This document shows, one piece after another, positions 46,457 through 55,407 of a DNA stretch of 64,000 bases. Within the stretch, counting starts at the first letter, position 1; the number at the start of each line of letters is the position of its first letter. The DNA is from DATMNR01 sp963702765. GTDB lineage: Bacteria > Chloroflexota > Ktedonobacteria > Ktedonobacterales > Ktedonobacteraceae. Location of the stretch: assembly GCA_963702765.1 (NCBI GenBank), contig CAVPEB010000019.1, forward strand, positions 166,950-230,949, given 5' to 3'. A program made the position numbers and the translations under genes. The notes beneath the pieces were generated by a model. That model was not told the DNA's origin, made no database searches, and saw only the letters and a program-made list of their open reading frames with translations.

Positions 46457-48013
46457 CTACGAAAGGGGAAGAGATAATTCAACTGAGCAACCTTCACCGG
46501 GTTTTGAAATGATCTTAAGGTTAGCGCCTATTAAAATAGCACGTTCACGCATGCCAACTAAACCCAACCCTGACTGTGAGTTATGATGCAAATCAAGATA
46601 TTCTACGGTAGAAAATCCCTCGCCATTATCCCATACTTTCAGATGTAATTGATGTGGGAGATACGAGAGATCAATTCCTGCCTGAGTAGCGAGAGAATGT
46701 CTCCAAATATTGGATAACGACTCCTGAACAATACGAAAAATGGCAATTTCAGATTCAGGTGTTGTTGGTTGAGGCAATCCAATGCAAGTAAAGGTGCAGG
46801 GAACGCCACGTGTGGAAGAACTATCACTGAGCCACTCTATAGCAGCACGCAGGCCAAGATCATCAAGGACAGAAGGACGAAGATCTCTGCAGGCACGGCG
46901 TACACCTTCAAGCGTTCGATCAGCAAGGTCCTGCAGATTTGCAAGCCATTGAGCATCTCTTTCAGATAGATCAAGTTCACCTATTGCTCGCCCAAGGCCA
47001 TCCAGCCCAAGTGAAAGCGCTATGAGCGCCTGTGCCGTATCGTCGTGTAACTCACGGGCAAGACGCTTCCGTTCCTCTTCCTGCACGCGTGTAATGAGTG
47101 AAGCATAGTCGCGTAACTCATCCTCTCTGCGCCTGGCACTGCTCAGATCTTGAAACGTAAGTTGAAGTTCATCTGTTCGTATAGATAATCTCGTACTTAT
47201 TAATGCAAGATAGTAGATGGCAAAAAGTGGCACTAGAAAAAAGAGCCATGCCAACTCTGCAGCACGGTCATCAAAGATATCGACAACAGGCAAAAGTGGC
47301 CCCACAGTTAGAACCAGTACCTGGAAACGTAGTATCGATGACTGCATATATTCTCGCCAGGCTGCTTTAAGGCCTGCACGCTTCATTTGCATGATAAACG
47401 AAAGCGAGAATACGATAAACAAAAGCAACATAACAGTTGCTGCTAGAATTGAGCCAAGAAACTCTTTAGATTCCGCAATAGGTTGGAAATGATCGACAAA
47501 ATGGGTTTGGGGTGGTCCTCCGATCCATCTATAAACCTGGCTGGAAATGAGCGCAATCAAGGAAATACTAGCGATGCTAAAAAAAGCTTCCGACCATGAG
47601 ATAAATCTCCGAATAAGAGTAAAACCTTGTAATGCTATTTGAGTAATCAAAGCCAGTAACACTGCTGCCGGAGGACCAATCAATACCCCGGCAGCTAGAT
47701 AAAGTGGAGCCGCTACATCTATCAGAAATAGCAAACGCCATGTTGAACGAAGTTGATAAGGGTGAATATCTGTTTTTGCTGTCTCAAACTTCAGCATGCG
47801 TATCAATATTATTCGCCCCAGCAAAGCTAGTGCAATTGATAAGATCAGCATGCTATAAATTGCACGGGGGCCATAAAAAGTGGGATTTGGTTGGTAGTTA
47901 AAGAGTGACCAGATGAACAGGCCAAGTATTACACAAAGGGAGAGAAGAGATACCATATATCTCATGAGTGGAAACGCGTTTAGCTTAAAGGAGTCAACAT
48001 TATTGCGTGTCAT
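46457..48013 (-). CDS. Membrane sensor histidine kinase, NarX/DesK type
   Basis: A 518-residue kinase. Residues 15-285 hold about eight membrane segments with no large outer domain. A short coiled coil follows, then the HisKA_3 domain with the phospho-acceptor His in RKRLARELHDDTAQAL. The ATPase domain shows IFRIVQESLSNIWRHS (N-box), VWDNGEGF (G1) and GLGLVGMRERA (G2). The signal is probably sensed in or at the membrane. The start overlaps the response regulator gene by 14 bases on the same strand, so the pair is translationally coupled. Targets are unknown. Confidence 0.92.
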   Translation of the reverse strand: MTRNNVDSFKLNAFPLMRYMVSLLSLCVILGLFIWSLFNYQPNPTFYGPRAIYSMLILSIALALLGRIILIRMLKFETAKTDIHPYQLRSTWRLLFLIDVAAPLYLAAGVLIGPPAAVLLALITQIALQGFTLIRRFISWSEAFFSIASISLIALISSQVYRWIGGPPQTHFVDHFQPIAESKEFLGSILAATVMLLLFIVFSLSFIMQMKRAGLKAAWREYMQSSILRFQVLVLTVGPLLPVVDIFDDRAAELAWLFFLVPLFAIYYLALISTRLSIRTDELQLTFQDLSSARRREDELRDYASLITRVQEEERKRLARELHDDTAQALIALSLGLDGLGRAIGELDLSERDAQWLANLQDLADRTLEGVRRACRDLRPSVLDDLGLRAAIEWLSDSSSTRGVPCTFTCIGLPQPTTPESEIAIFRIVQESLSNIWRHSLATQAGIDLSYLPHQLHLKVWDNGEGFSTVEYLDLHHNSQSGLGLVGMRERAILIGANLKIISKPGEGCSVELSLPLS

Positions 48014-48716
48014 AGGTATCCTGCAATGAAATCATACCCTGGCGCAGCGCCAGTAATACAGCCTCGGTACGGGAACCAACTTGCATTTTCATAAAAATGT
48101 TGGCAAGGTGACTATGCACTGTACGGATGCTCAAGCCCAGTCGACGTGCGATCTCTTTGTTTGGTAAACCTCGCGCCGCCAGACGTAAGACTTCAAATTC
48201 ACGCTCGCTCAGAAGATCTGTCATAGATTGTTGAGCCTCTGTCTGGCTGGACATACGCAACATAATCTTCTCAGCTATTGATGGTTGCAAGACAGATTCA
48301 CCACGCGATACAGCCCGGATAGCGCTGATGAGCTCCCGTCCATGCACACTTTTCAGTAGAAAACCAGCAGCACCCACCTCGAGCAATTTCATCAAGTATG
48401 GTTCATCATCATATGCCGATAATACCAGCACGGCAGTTTCAGGACAGGAAACTTTTATTGTGCGCGTTGCCTCGATTCCACCCATACCAGGCATAGCAAT
48501 ATCCATAATGGCGATATCAGGATGAAGCCTCTTCGTGGCCTCAACAGCCTCTTCACCACTGGCAGCTTCAGCTACAACCTCAACATCATTCTCTGTCTCT
48601 AATAAGCGACGAGTGCCCTCACGAACGAGGGCATGGTCATCTGCAAGCAAAACTCGAATTACCTTGCTCACTTCAATATCGTTATTGTTCGAATTCTGAA
48701 CGGTATCTGGAGTCAT
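48000..48716 (-). CDS. NarL/FixJ-family response regulator
   Basis: A 238-residue regulator. The receiver domain (residues 19-135) has the acidic pair in LLADDHALVREG, the phospho-acceptor Asp in AIMDIAMPGMGG and the Lys in FLLKSVHG. The LuxR-type helix-turn-helix follows (LSEREFEVLRLAARGLPNKEIARRLGLSIRTVHSHL). It is encoded upstream of, and overlaps, its sensor kinase. Phosphorylation would allow dimer binding to DNA. It is transcribed away from the TPR gene pair, so the shared upstream spacer may hold its target. Confidence 0.93.
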   Translation of the reverse strand: MTPDTVQNSNNNDIEVSKVIRVLLADDHALVREGTRRLLETENDVEVVAEAASGEEAVEATKRLHPDIAIMDIAMPGMGGIEATRTIKVSCPETAVLVLSAYDDEPYLMKLLEVGAAGFLLKSVHGRELISAIRAVSRGESVLQPSIAEKIMLRMSSQTEAQQSMTDLLSEREFEVLRLAARGLPNKEIARRLGLSIRTVHSHLANIFMKMQVGSRTEAVLLALRQGMISLQDTYDTQ

Positions 48717-49079
48717 CCCGATTATTCCTTTTATCTGACACTGAAATACTATGAGACCCTTTCACAACAAGAAAAGTGGTACGGCCAGTGATTATTGGGA
48801 TGAGTCTCTTTCACATATTGACCATTATAGTGTATCAAAAATACCAGTTGCACAGTATTTCTGCTTAAATTTCATGCTATTCGAGAACTTCTAGTAGCAA
48901 CACGTGACTTTACTAAAATCATGAATATTCCGATATGACCAGAAAGAATGACACACACCCTACGACTGCCAACCTCACATTCTCTCGGACTTATTGACAA
49001 ACAAGGCGTATTTTAGCTACAGTAGGATTATAAAACGTTATATCTATAAAAGTAAGTGTTTGGAAGGGGAATCGGTCGC
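48717..49079. other. Divergent spacer between response regulator and TPR gene
   Basis: About 360 AT-rich bases between two divergent genes; promoters for both must lie here. I see no clear operator or RNA gene. The TPR gene has a GGAAGGGGA ribosome site at 49062-49070. Confidence 0.4.
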
Positions 49080-50816
49080 ATGGGGATGTGTCTCGATAAT
49101 CAAGATTGCTCATTTGAAAATCTTGACCAGGCGCGCTTCTGCGCAAAGTGCGGTATCCCACTACAGGGTTCATTATTGCAGGCGCGGTACGAAATCCAGG
49201 GCCTGATTGGAAAAGATTACAGCACAATTACACTAAGCGCTATTGATCGTCAAGAAGAAGCAAATGTAACAATACGCGCCCTACAGCCAAACAGAATAAG
49301 CATAGAAGAACGTGATATTTTTTTGCAGGATGCAGAACTGGCTTTTGCGCTTTCAGGCCGTATCAACGAAACTGGAAGTATACGCGTCATCGAATATGGG
49401 CAAGATGGCCCGATTATATTTCTGGTAAAATCTGAGACACGTATTCCTGTAGCCTCCAAAGCTGTATCTCCTGATCCAATAAAAAACGATGCAAATCATG
49501 ACCAGATACGAAGTGAAAATGATGATTGTATCGATTCAGTAGGTGATGTGACTGAACCACGTGAAATTGTTTCCAAAGAAACGTTAAATGCCCCAAATGA
49601 TATACCCTTGGATGATGTTCCAGAAGAGACATCTAATCAACACGATCCATTTACCGCTGAAGATGCGCAACCAGACGAGTCGATTACAGAACTCAATTGG
49701 TTAGCAGAAGGTGATCAAGCTTATCAAAATACTCATTATGAAGAAGCGCTTGGTGCCTATGATGAAGCATTGATAAATGATCCTTTATCGGTTGATGCAT
49801 GGTGTGGCAAAGGGGCAACATTATTACATCTTGGACATTTTGAGGAGGCTCTCCTGGCCTATGATCAGGCTCTCTCACTACATCCAAACGATCCCGATCT
49901 CTGGAATTCTCGCGCACATGTCTTACATGAGTTGCATCGTTATGATGAAGAGATGTTTTGTTATGATCAGGCCCTTGCACTGGATTCAAATTACGTATTT
50001 GCGTGGAGCGGTCGAGGTATTACATTGGTTGAACAAAATCGACTCGAAGAAGCCTTGCTGGCTTTTGATCGCGCACTCGTATTAGACGCGACGCAAGGAG
50101 TCATCTGGCAGGCTATGAGTGATGCTCTTTACAGTCTGCGCAGATACGAGGACGCCATGCTTGCCATTAATCGGGCGCTTGACCTCGAACCCAACAATGC
50201 GACAATGTGGGACATCAAAGGGAACATCCTACGTCGATTAGCAAGCCCCGATCAGGCATTGCTCATCCATGAACACGCGGCTACCCTTTCTACCGATAAC
50301 CCTATCGTCTGGTTCGATAAAGCGAATGATCTGCGCGACTTGAAAAGATACTCCGAGTCATTGATGGATTACGACCATGCGCTTTCCATCGACCCTACGT
50401 TAGCTGGCGCGTGGTATAATCGAGGAAATGTTTTAGCAGCAATGCACCTGAATGAGGATGCTCTTTCATCTTATGAACAGGCATTACTGTTCGATGATGG
50501 CTTAATTTCTGCCTGGTTTAATAAAGGTAGCCTGCTTCATGAATTGGAACGAGATGAAGAAGCATTGGTTGCTTTCGATTATGCCCTGGCTCTCGACGCT
50601 CAATATAGCGCTGCCTGGAATAACAAGGGTCTTGCACTCTTTACCCTGGGACATCTGGATGAAGCCCTGGCAGCATTTGATCAAGCAACAACTTTTGCAC
50701 CCGACGAACCTGATGCCTGGTATAATAAAGCCATTGTCCTCGAGAGGCTAGCCAGAACTGAAGAAGCGCTTTCTTGCCAGGCAAGAGCCACTAGATTGGA
50801 GCATCAGACAATGTAA
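49080..50816 (+). CDS. Zinc-ribbon/TPR protein with vestigial kinase N-lobe
   Basis: A 578-residue soluble protein. It starts with a zinc ribbon (Cys 4, 10, 21, 24), identical in spacing to that of the kinase encoded 2.2 kb downstream. Residues 34-125 align with that kinase's N-lobe (RYEIQGLIGKDYSTITLSAI; RVIEYGQDGPIIFLVKSE), but the glycine-rich loop is lost and the ATP-binding Lys region reads NVTIRAL instead of IAIKVL. No catalytic loop, DFG or C-lobe follows. An acidic linker (125-225) leads to about ten TPRs (from NWLAEGDQAYQNTHYEEALG to the end). The fold says it binds proteins and cannot phosphorylate. The shared architecture implies a duplicate of the kinase that kept scaffold parts. 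The start at 49080 is supported by the conserved cysteine spacing. Confidence 0.85.
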   Translation: MGMCLDNQDCSFENLDQARFCAKCGIPLQGSLLQARYEIQGLIGKDYSTITLSAIDRQEEANVTIRALQPNRISIEERDIFLQDAELAFALSGRINETGSIRVIEYGQDGPIIFLVKSETRIPVASKAVSPDPIKNDANHDQIRSENDDCIDSVGDVTEPREIVSKETLNAPNDIPLDDVPEETSNQHDPFTAEDAQPDESITELNWLAEGDQAYQNTHYEEALGAYDEALINDPLSVDAWCGKGATLLHLGHFEEALLAYDQALSLHPNDPDLWNSRAHVLHELHRYDEEMFCYDQALALDSNYVFAWSGRGITLVEQNRLEEALLAFDRALVLDATQGVIWQAMSDALYSLRRYEDAMLAINRALDLEPNNATMWDIKGNILRRLASPDQALLIHEHAATLSTDNPIVWFDKANDLRDLKRYSESLMDYDHALSIDPTLAGAWYNRGNVLAAMHLNEDALSSYEQALLFDDGLISAWFNKGSLLHELERDEEALVAFDYALALDAQYSAAWNNKGLALFTLGHLDEALAAFDQATTFAPDEPDAWYNKAIVLERLARTEEALSCQARATRLEHQTM

Positions 50817-51235
50817 CTGTCGTCACAACGAGGATCAAAATAACTCGGACGACAACATCCCCTGATGAGGCATACGGTGTCCCCATCATATTCTTGCGTA
50901 GTGGGGGGAGAAGTACAGCACTAGTGTAACTTCAGTACATAGTGATATAATCATTTACAGTATCAGAAAGCGATGTCAACAGGTGTCATCGCCCATTGTT
51001 CGCACGGCACGGCCGTACAGGCATAACTGCTGATGCCACTACCGTTAGGCAGAGACTCTGCTGTCACGGATACTTGAGCACAAGCGATGTAGTCCATACA
51101 TCTTCAGCGCGGCAGTGTTTTTACCCAGCGAACCGCATGACGCTGGAACCCACCGAAACACTCTTCAGTTGTAAAGGTGCTCTACAGTTTTCTTCTTACA
51201 CAGTCGTGGAAAAGTGGAAATGGAGGAGATAAGTA
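50817..51235. other. Long leader or RNA region between the TPR paralogues
   Basis: About 420 bases without a convincing gene. A hairpin (TGTCGTC at 50818-50824 with GACGACA at 50848-50854, plus an inner CGAG/CTCG pair) follows the TPR gene but has no T-run. An extended -10 box (TGATATAAT) lies at 50943-50951. If used, transcripts would carry about 360 bases before the kinase start; a 6-bp stem (50970-50975 with 50987-50992) sits near its beginning. The 79-codon frame at 50996-51232 has no ribosome site or family resemblance and I reject it. Confidence 0.4.
50943..50951 (+). promoter_or_regulatory. Extended -10 promoter upstream of the kinase gene
   Basis: TGATATAAT matches the extended -10 consensus exactly. 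The -35 region 17 bases upstream is poor, which is tolerated in this promoter class. It would drive the leader peptide and the kinase gene at 51320. Confidence 0.45.
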
Positions 51236-51295
51236 ATGCATGACAACAGCTCTCATGATTTTGAGAGACGGGTTCTTACACTCAAATACATCTAA
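51236..51295 (+). CDS. Possible 19-residue leader peptide of the kinase gene
   Basis: A strong ribosome site (GGAGGAG) lies 7-8 bases before an ATG that opens a 19-codon frame (MHDNSSHDFERRVLTLKYI) ending 24 bases before the kinase start. A 6-bp hairpin lies inside the frame (51250-51255 with 51262-51267). It may couple translation to the kinase gene or regulate it; no similarity to known leader peptides is seen. Confidence 0.35.
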   Translation: MHDNSSHDFERRVLTLKYI

Positions 51296-51319
51296 TTACG
51301 CCTGATTTATGGAGAAGGA

Positions 51320-53077
51320 ATGCGACGTTGCGCCGACCTGGTTGACTGCGGGAACGATAATAGAGATAACGATGCTTTTTGTCGTGCATGCGCTTTACCC
51401 TTACTCAGTACCGCATTAGCAGGGCGATATGTTGTTGAGGCACTCATCAGCAAGGGTGGTTATGCAGCAGTTTTTCGTGGAGTAGATCAAAATCTATCTC
51501 GCCGCATAGCCATAAAAGTGCTGTTGCAAAACAAAACAACACCCACCGAGCAAGAACATTTCTTGCGCGAAGCTCGCATTGCAGCTACGTTAGACCACCC
51601 CAACATTGTTCCAATTCTCGACTATGGCAAAGATGGACCCAGCGTTTTTCTTGTCATGCCATTATATACAGCAGGTTCTCTACGTACCAGATTAGCAGTC
51701 GTCAACGGCCCGCTACCGGCTTCCGAGACAATCCTCGATTTTCATCAACTCGTCAACGCTTTGCACTATGCGCATACTCGACGACGGCCTGTCATCCACC
51801 GTGATATTAAGCCGGAAAATATACTCATCCACCAGGAAGATCGTCGCCTTGTCCTTACTGATTTCGGCATTGCACGTTCATTAGAACCTGGAACACGTGT
51901 CGGGAAGACGATTACTGTTCGTGGTACAGTTGGATATATGGCTCCAGAGCAGACCAGCGGTGTTGTTGACCCGCGCAGCGATCAGTTTGGTTGTGCAGTA
52001 GTACTCTACGAAATGCTTACTGGCTACAATCCATTCGATGAACATGGCGGACCAATTCTTCCACCTTCCACGTTCAACAAGGAACTACCATCAGCCCTGG
52101 ACAGCGTAGTATTGCGCGCTCTGGCAGCACGACCAGAGGATCGTTTCGCCGATATGCTAGAGTTTATGTACGCGTTCGACCAGGCCATCCGCCCAAGTAC
52201 AGGGATCATGGCTTTAGCGCAAAACTCACAACCTGATGCCTGGAGCAATCCGGGAGTGCGCCAGAACACAAATCCTTCTTCACCTGCCGTCAAAGTTGGA
52301 ACCAGGCAAGGAGAATCCTCCAGTCGTCAACCCGCAGTAAGGGTAAGCACAAGTGGCAGCGTGCGTGAGAAATGCCAGGCGGGTGATCAGTTCTTGAAAC
52401 AGCAACACTACTCACAGGCACTACATGCATATGAAGAAGCTTTGAGCATAGAACCACGAAATTTTTACGCGTGGAACGGTAAAGGAACAGCGCTATACAG
52501 CCAGGGAAATTATAAGAAAGCCTACGAAGCCTATCAACGAGCCATAGAAATTGATCCAGAAAACCCTGTGGTATGGGTAAGCGCAGGGCTTGCATTAAAG
52601 CGTCTTCAGCGACATCAACAAGCGCTCGTCCACTTTGAGCGTGCATTAGGCATTGACGCAAAATATATTGCAGCCTGGATTGGCAAAGCTGACACTGAAA
52701 TGGATATGAATCAACCAGAAGAAGCTATTGTCTCATACGAGCAGGCGCTTACCTATGATCAGCATAGTTTCCAAGCCTGGAATGGCCTTGGCAATGCGCG
52801 TTCTTACCTGCGTGATTATGCTGGAGCTGTTGGCGCATACAGCCGCGCGCTGCTGATCAATCCACGCAGCGCCGTCGCCTGGTGTAACAAAGCCGAGGCG
52901 CTCGTCCGAAACGGACATAACCGCGCGGCGCTTGATGCACTGAATGAAGCCACTGAACTTGATCGAAACTACACACCCGCCTGGATGCTCAAAGCAGATG
53001 TCTATGAAGCTTTGGGCAACCACCAGGAAGCGCAAAAGGCTCGCAAACGCATCAAGCCATGGGGACTGGTCAATTAA
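51320..53077 (+). CDS. Zinc-ribbon Ser/Thr protein kinase with TPR domain
   Basis: A 585-residue soluble kinase. It has a zinc ribbon (Cys 4, 10, 21, 24), then a complete Hanks-type kinase domain (about 35-300): the ATP Lys in RRIAIKVLL, catalytic loop VIHRDIKPENILI, DFGIARS, activation segment TVRGTVGYMAPEQ and DQFGCAVVLYEMLTG. A Ser/Pro linker follows, then six to seven TPRs (about 350-575, for example NFYAWNGKGTALYSQGNYKKA). All catalytic residues are present, so it should phosphorylate Ser/Thr. There is no membrane segment, so signals may come through the zinc ribbon or TPR partners. It is the active paralogue of the kinase-less protein encoded upstream. Its stop is 13 bases from that of the convergent ABC-2 permease gene. 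Confidence 0.92.
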   Translation: MRRCADLVDCGNDNRDNDAFCRACALPLLSTALAGRYVVEALISKGGYAAVFRGVDQNLSRRIAIKVLLQNKTTPTEQEHFLREARIAATLDHPNIVPILDYGKDGPSVFLVMPLYTAGSLRTRLAVVNGPLPASETILDFHQLVNALHYAHTRRRPVIHRDIKPENILIHQEDRRLVLTDFGIARSLEPGTRVGKTITVRGTVGYMAPEQTSGVVDPRSDQFGCAVVLYEMLTGYNPFDEHGGPILPPSTFNKELPSALDSVVLRALAARPEDRFADMLEFMYAFDQAIRPSTGIMALAQNSQPDAWSNPGVRQNTNPSSPAVKVGTRQGESSSRQPAVRVSTSGSVREKCQAGDQFLKQQHYSQALHAYEEALSIEPRNFYAWNGKGTALYSQGNYKKAYEAYQRAIEIDPENPVVWVSAGLALKRLQRHQQALVHFERALGIDAKYIAAWIGKADTEMDMNQPEEAIVSYEQALTYDQHSFQAWNGLGNARSYLRDYAGAVGAYSRALLINPRSAVAWCNKAEALVRNGHNRAALDALNEATELDRNYTPAWMLKADVYEALGNHQEAQKARKRIKPWGLVN

Positions 53078-53090
53078 ATCTTCGATGCAG

Positions 53091-54257
53091 TCAACTAGTT
53101 ATGCCCCGCCGCATAGAGAGTATACCCAGGCCAATAGCGATCACTGCGGATAGCGCAAGCACTGTCATATCCAATCCAAACTGGTCAGATGCACTATAGA
53201 AAATGGCCTGTTCCAGTGCATGCCTGCCATACGTCAACGGCACAAAGGCAGCAATATTTTGAAGCCACGTTGGTTCAAAGGCTAACACACCAATTCCGCC
53301 TGCCAGAAAGAACAGGTAGATTGCGACATTGATGGATACCGCAATCACCACCTGTACACGACGAAGTGCAGCGCCAATGGCGACTCCTAGCCCTGCACTG
53401 AACAGCGAAACCAGAGCAATCGTGAGCAGTGTACTTAACCAGTAAACCCCCTCGGGTTGTGTCCAACCCAGTGCATAGCCCAAGAGCAACACCAAGGTTC
53501 CCAAAAGGAAGGTGACGACAAAGCCTGCAAGCACTTTGCCTGTGATGATTGCGCCTCGCGACACTGGCGAAAGCAACAGTTCTTTGACCGTACGACTTTC
53601 CCATTCACGCGCAGTCGAAAGACCCCCATTGATGAGGCCACTGATCATAAGCAATAGCAGTATCGTCGGGAGCACGTTGTATTGGAAAAGCTCCACGTCA
53701 CGATGTCGCAGATTGGTTTCCTGCATAGTTACTTTTATAGGACTGCTATTACCCTGTGCCTGGTAAAACTGTGTGATAGCATCCGGTACTGAGCGACGGA
53801 TATCGTTGGTAAAGTCCAGGTTCAGGTTATTCACAACAACATCGATAGGCGCGTTTAAGTGTGCATTCGCACGCTGTGTAAAATCGGGAGGAATGGTGAT
53901 AATAGCAGCCACGTCAACATTGTTGAGCAATGCCTGCGCCTGTTCGGGCGTGGCATCAGTAATGCGAAATACATCGGCATTATGAATAATTTGTGCCATT
54001 TGTTGCCCTTTTATTCCCTTGTCAAGCGTGACAAGCGCCACTGGATTGCGTCCAACGGCAGCCGCCCCGAGTGCATTCACCAACAAGAAGGCCAGCGGAG
54101 GCAATATAGTAGCAGCGATATTGACAGGTTGGCGCAGTAAGACGCGTATATCCTTTCTGAGAATGACCCAGATTGAATGAAAAAAAGCTGGCAACCGAGC
54201 TGGCAAGTGGGCAGGGGCAAGCCCTGCCTCTACATTTGTAGTGAATTGTGCAGACAT
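53091..54257 (-). CDS. ABC-2 type transporter permease, second
   Basis: A 388-residue ABC-2 permease (YhgE/DrrB-like long form). One membrane helix near residue 35-55 is followed by an outer domain of about 150 residues and then five more helices. Typical segments are ALLNNVDVAAIITIPPDF, FTNDIRRSVPDAITQFY, LSTAREWESRTVKELLLSPVSR and GAALRRVQVVIAVSI. It is the last gene of a TetR-ATPase-permease-permease operon and is paralogous to the permease upstream, so the exporter is probably a heterodimer of the two with the DrrA-like ATPase. The likely role is efflux of a drug or lipid. Confidence 0.9.
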   Translation of the reverse strand: MSAQFTTNVEAGLAPAHLPARLPAFFHSIWVILRKDIRVLLRQPVNIAATILPPLAFLLVNALGAAAVGRNPVALVTLDKGIKGQQMAQIIHNADVFRITDATPEQAQALLNNVDVAAIITIPPDFTQRANAHLNAPIDVVVNNLNLDFTNDIRRSVPDAITQFYQAQGNSSPIKVTMQETNLRHRDVELFQYNVLPTILLLLMISGLINGGLSTAREWESRTVKELLLSPVSRGAIITGKVLAGFVVTFLLGTLVLLLGYALGWTQPEGVYWLSTLLTIALVSLFSAGLGVAIGAALRRVQVVIAVSINVAIYLFFLAGGIGVLAFEPTWLQNIAAFVPLTYGRHALEQAIFYSASDQFGLDMTVLALSAVIAIGLGILSMRRGITS

Positions 54258-54277
54258 TTTTCTTTATCCTTCTCTGA

Positions 54278-55393
54278 CTAATGCGCCAGGGTGCTGCGGC
54301 GCAGGATAATTGTAGCCAGGATCAACAGAACCAGCGCGTAAACACCGAGTATCAAGGCATTCGTGCCAATACCATAGGTATTGAGTATGAAATTATGGAA
54401 CGCGTGTTGCTGTAACACGATAGCGTAATATATGGGGAACATTTGAGCAATCACCTGAATGGCAGGTGTTCCAAAGGAAATCGGGCCAAACGCGCCACTC
54501 AAAAAGAACAGGGGGATGGCCGTTCCAAAGGAGAGCGCAATCACCGGTTGACGCGATTTCAAGAGCGTTCCAAGCAGGGTACCAAACGCGATGAAGATCA
54601 CGAGCGCTAGCAGTGTAAAACCAATCACCTCACCCCAATGAACAGGCCAGACTCCTATTACAAAGATGAGTACACACAATACGACAATGACCGATGCAAT
54701 ACTCATTACCAATGCGCCTAACATTTTCCCCAACAGTACTGCCCAGCTACGCGCAGGGGAAAGTAAGAGCTCTTTGATAGTCTCGTTTTCATACTCACGC
54801 GCTGCTGCTGTCCCTGATTGCAATATGCCCGCCAATACCAGACCAATAACAAGGATTGAAACAGTCAGGTAGGGAATATAATCGGTATCCTGTGGTTGGA
54901 GGTCAAATTCTCGAGGCGTAATGTTAACCAGGTTTGGAAAGGCTTTCGCATAAAAGCTGGTGATAGAAAGCGGAATGGCGCGTCGAATGTCGTTAGTAAA
55001 GTCGGTGTTAAGATTATTTATCTGCACTCCAACCTGCACAGGCTGGTTCTGGCGAATACGCGTATCGAAATCTGCTGGGATGGTCACGACAGCGACAATC
55101 TTCCCGGTTGAAATCAAGTTTTGCGCATCATTCGCGTTGGCAATTTGCAATCGAAATGAATGTGCATGGCTCATAGCATTATAAAACTGTTGTGCGTAGG
55201 GACCTGTATCATGCATCACTACCGCAGTGGGAGCCAGGCCACCTGATAACACAAACAGGCTCAACAAAATGAGTACATTGAGAGGGACGAATATGCCGAT
55301 GATGGTGAACACACGCTCAGTCAGAGCACTCCTGATGTCCTTTTTCATACAGGCCCAGATGACTCGTAAGGTGTAGGCCGGTTCTTGATACAT
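54278..55393 (-). CDS. ABC-2 type transporter permease, first
   Basis: A 371-residue ABC-2 permease with the same plan as its downstream partner: a first helix, an outer domain with LISTGKIVAVVTIPADFDTR and FTNDIRRAIPLSITSFY, then helices after AAAREYENETIKELLLSPARS. The ATG follows GGGAGG. It sits 14 bases after the ATPase and 20 bases before the second permease. The outer domain may take part in substrate handling, as proposed for other long ABC-2 exporters. Confidence 0.9.
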   Translation of the reverse strand: MYQEPAYTLRVIWACMKKDIRSALTERVFTIIGIFVPLNVLILLSLFVLSGGLAPTAVVMHDTGPYAQQFYNAMSHAHSFRLQIANANDAQNLISTGKIVAVVTIPADFDTRIRQNQPVQVGVQINNLNTDFTNDIRRAIPLSITSFYAKAFPNLVNITPREFDLQPQDTDYIPYLTVSILVIGLVLAGILQSGTAAAREYENETIKELLLSPARSWAVLLGKMLGALVMSIASVIVVLCVLIFVIGVWPVHWGEVIGFTLLALVIFIAFGTLLGTLLKSRQPVIALSFGTAIPLFFLSGAFGPISFGTPAIQVIAQMFPIYYAIVLQQHAFHNFILNTYGIGTNALILGVYALVLLILATIILRRSTLAH

Positions 55394-55407
55394 GTAATTC
55401 CTCCCTT

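Noticed and set aside
50996..51232. 78-codon plus-strand frame in the leader of the kinase gene
   Set aside because: No ribosome site, cysteine-rich random-looking sequence, no similarity; the region is better explained as a leader.
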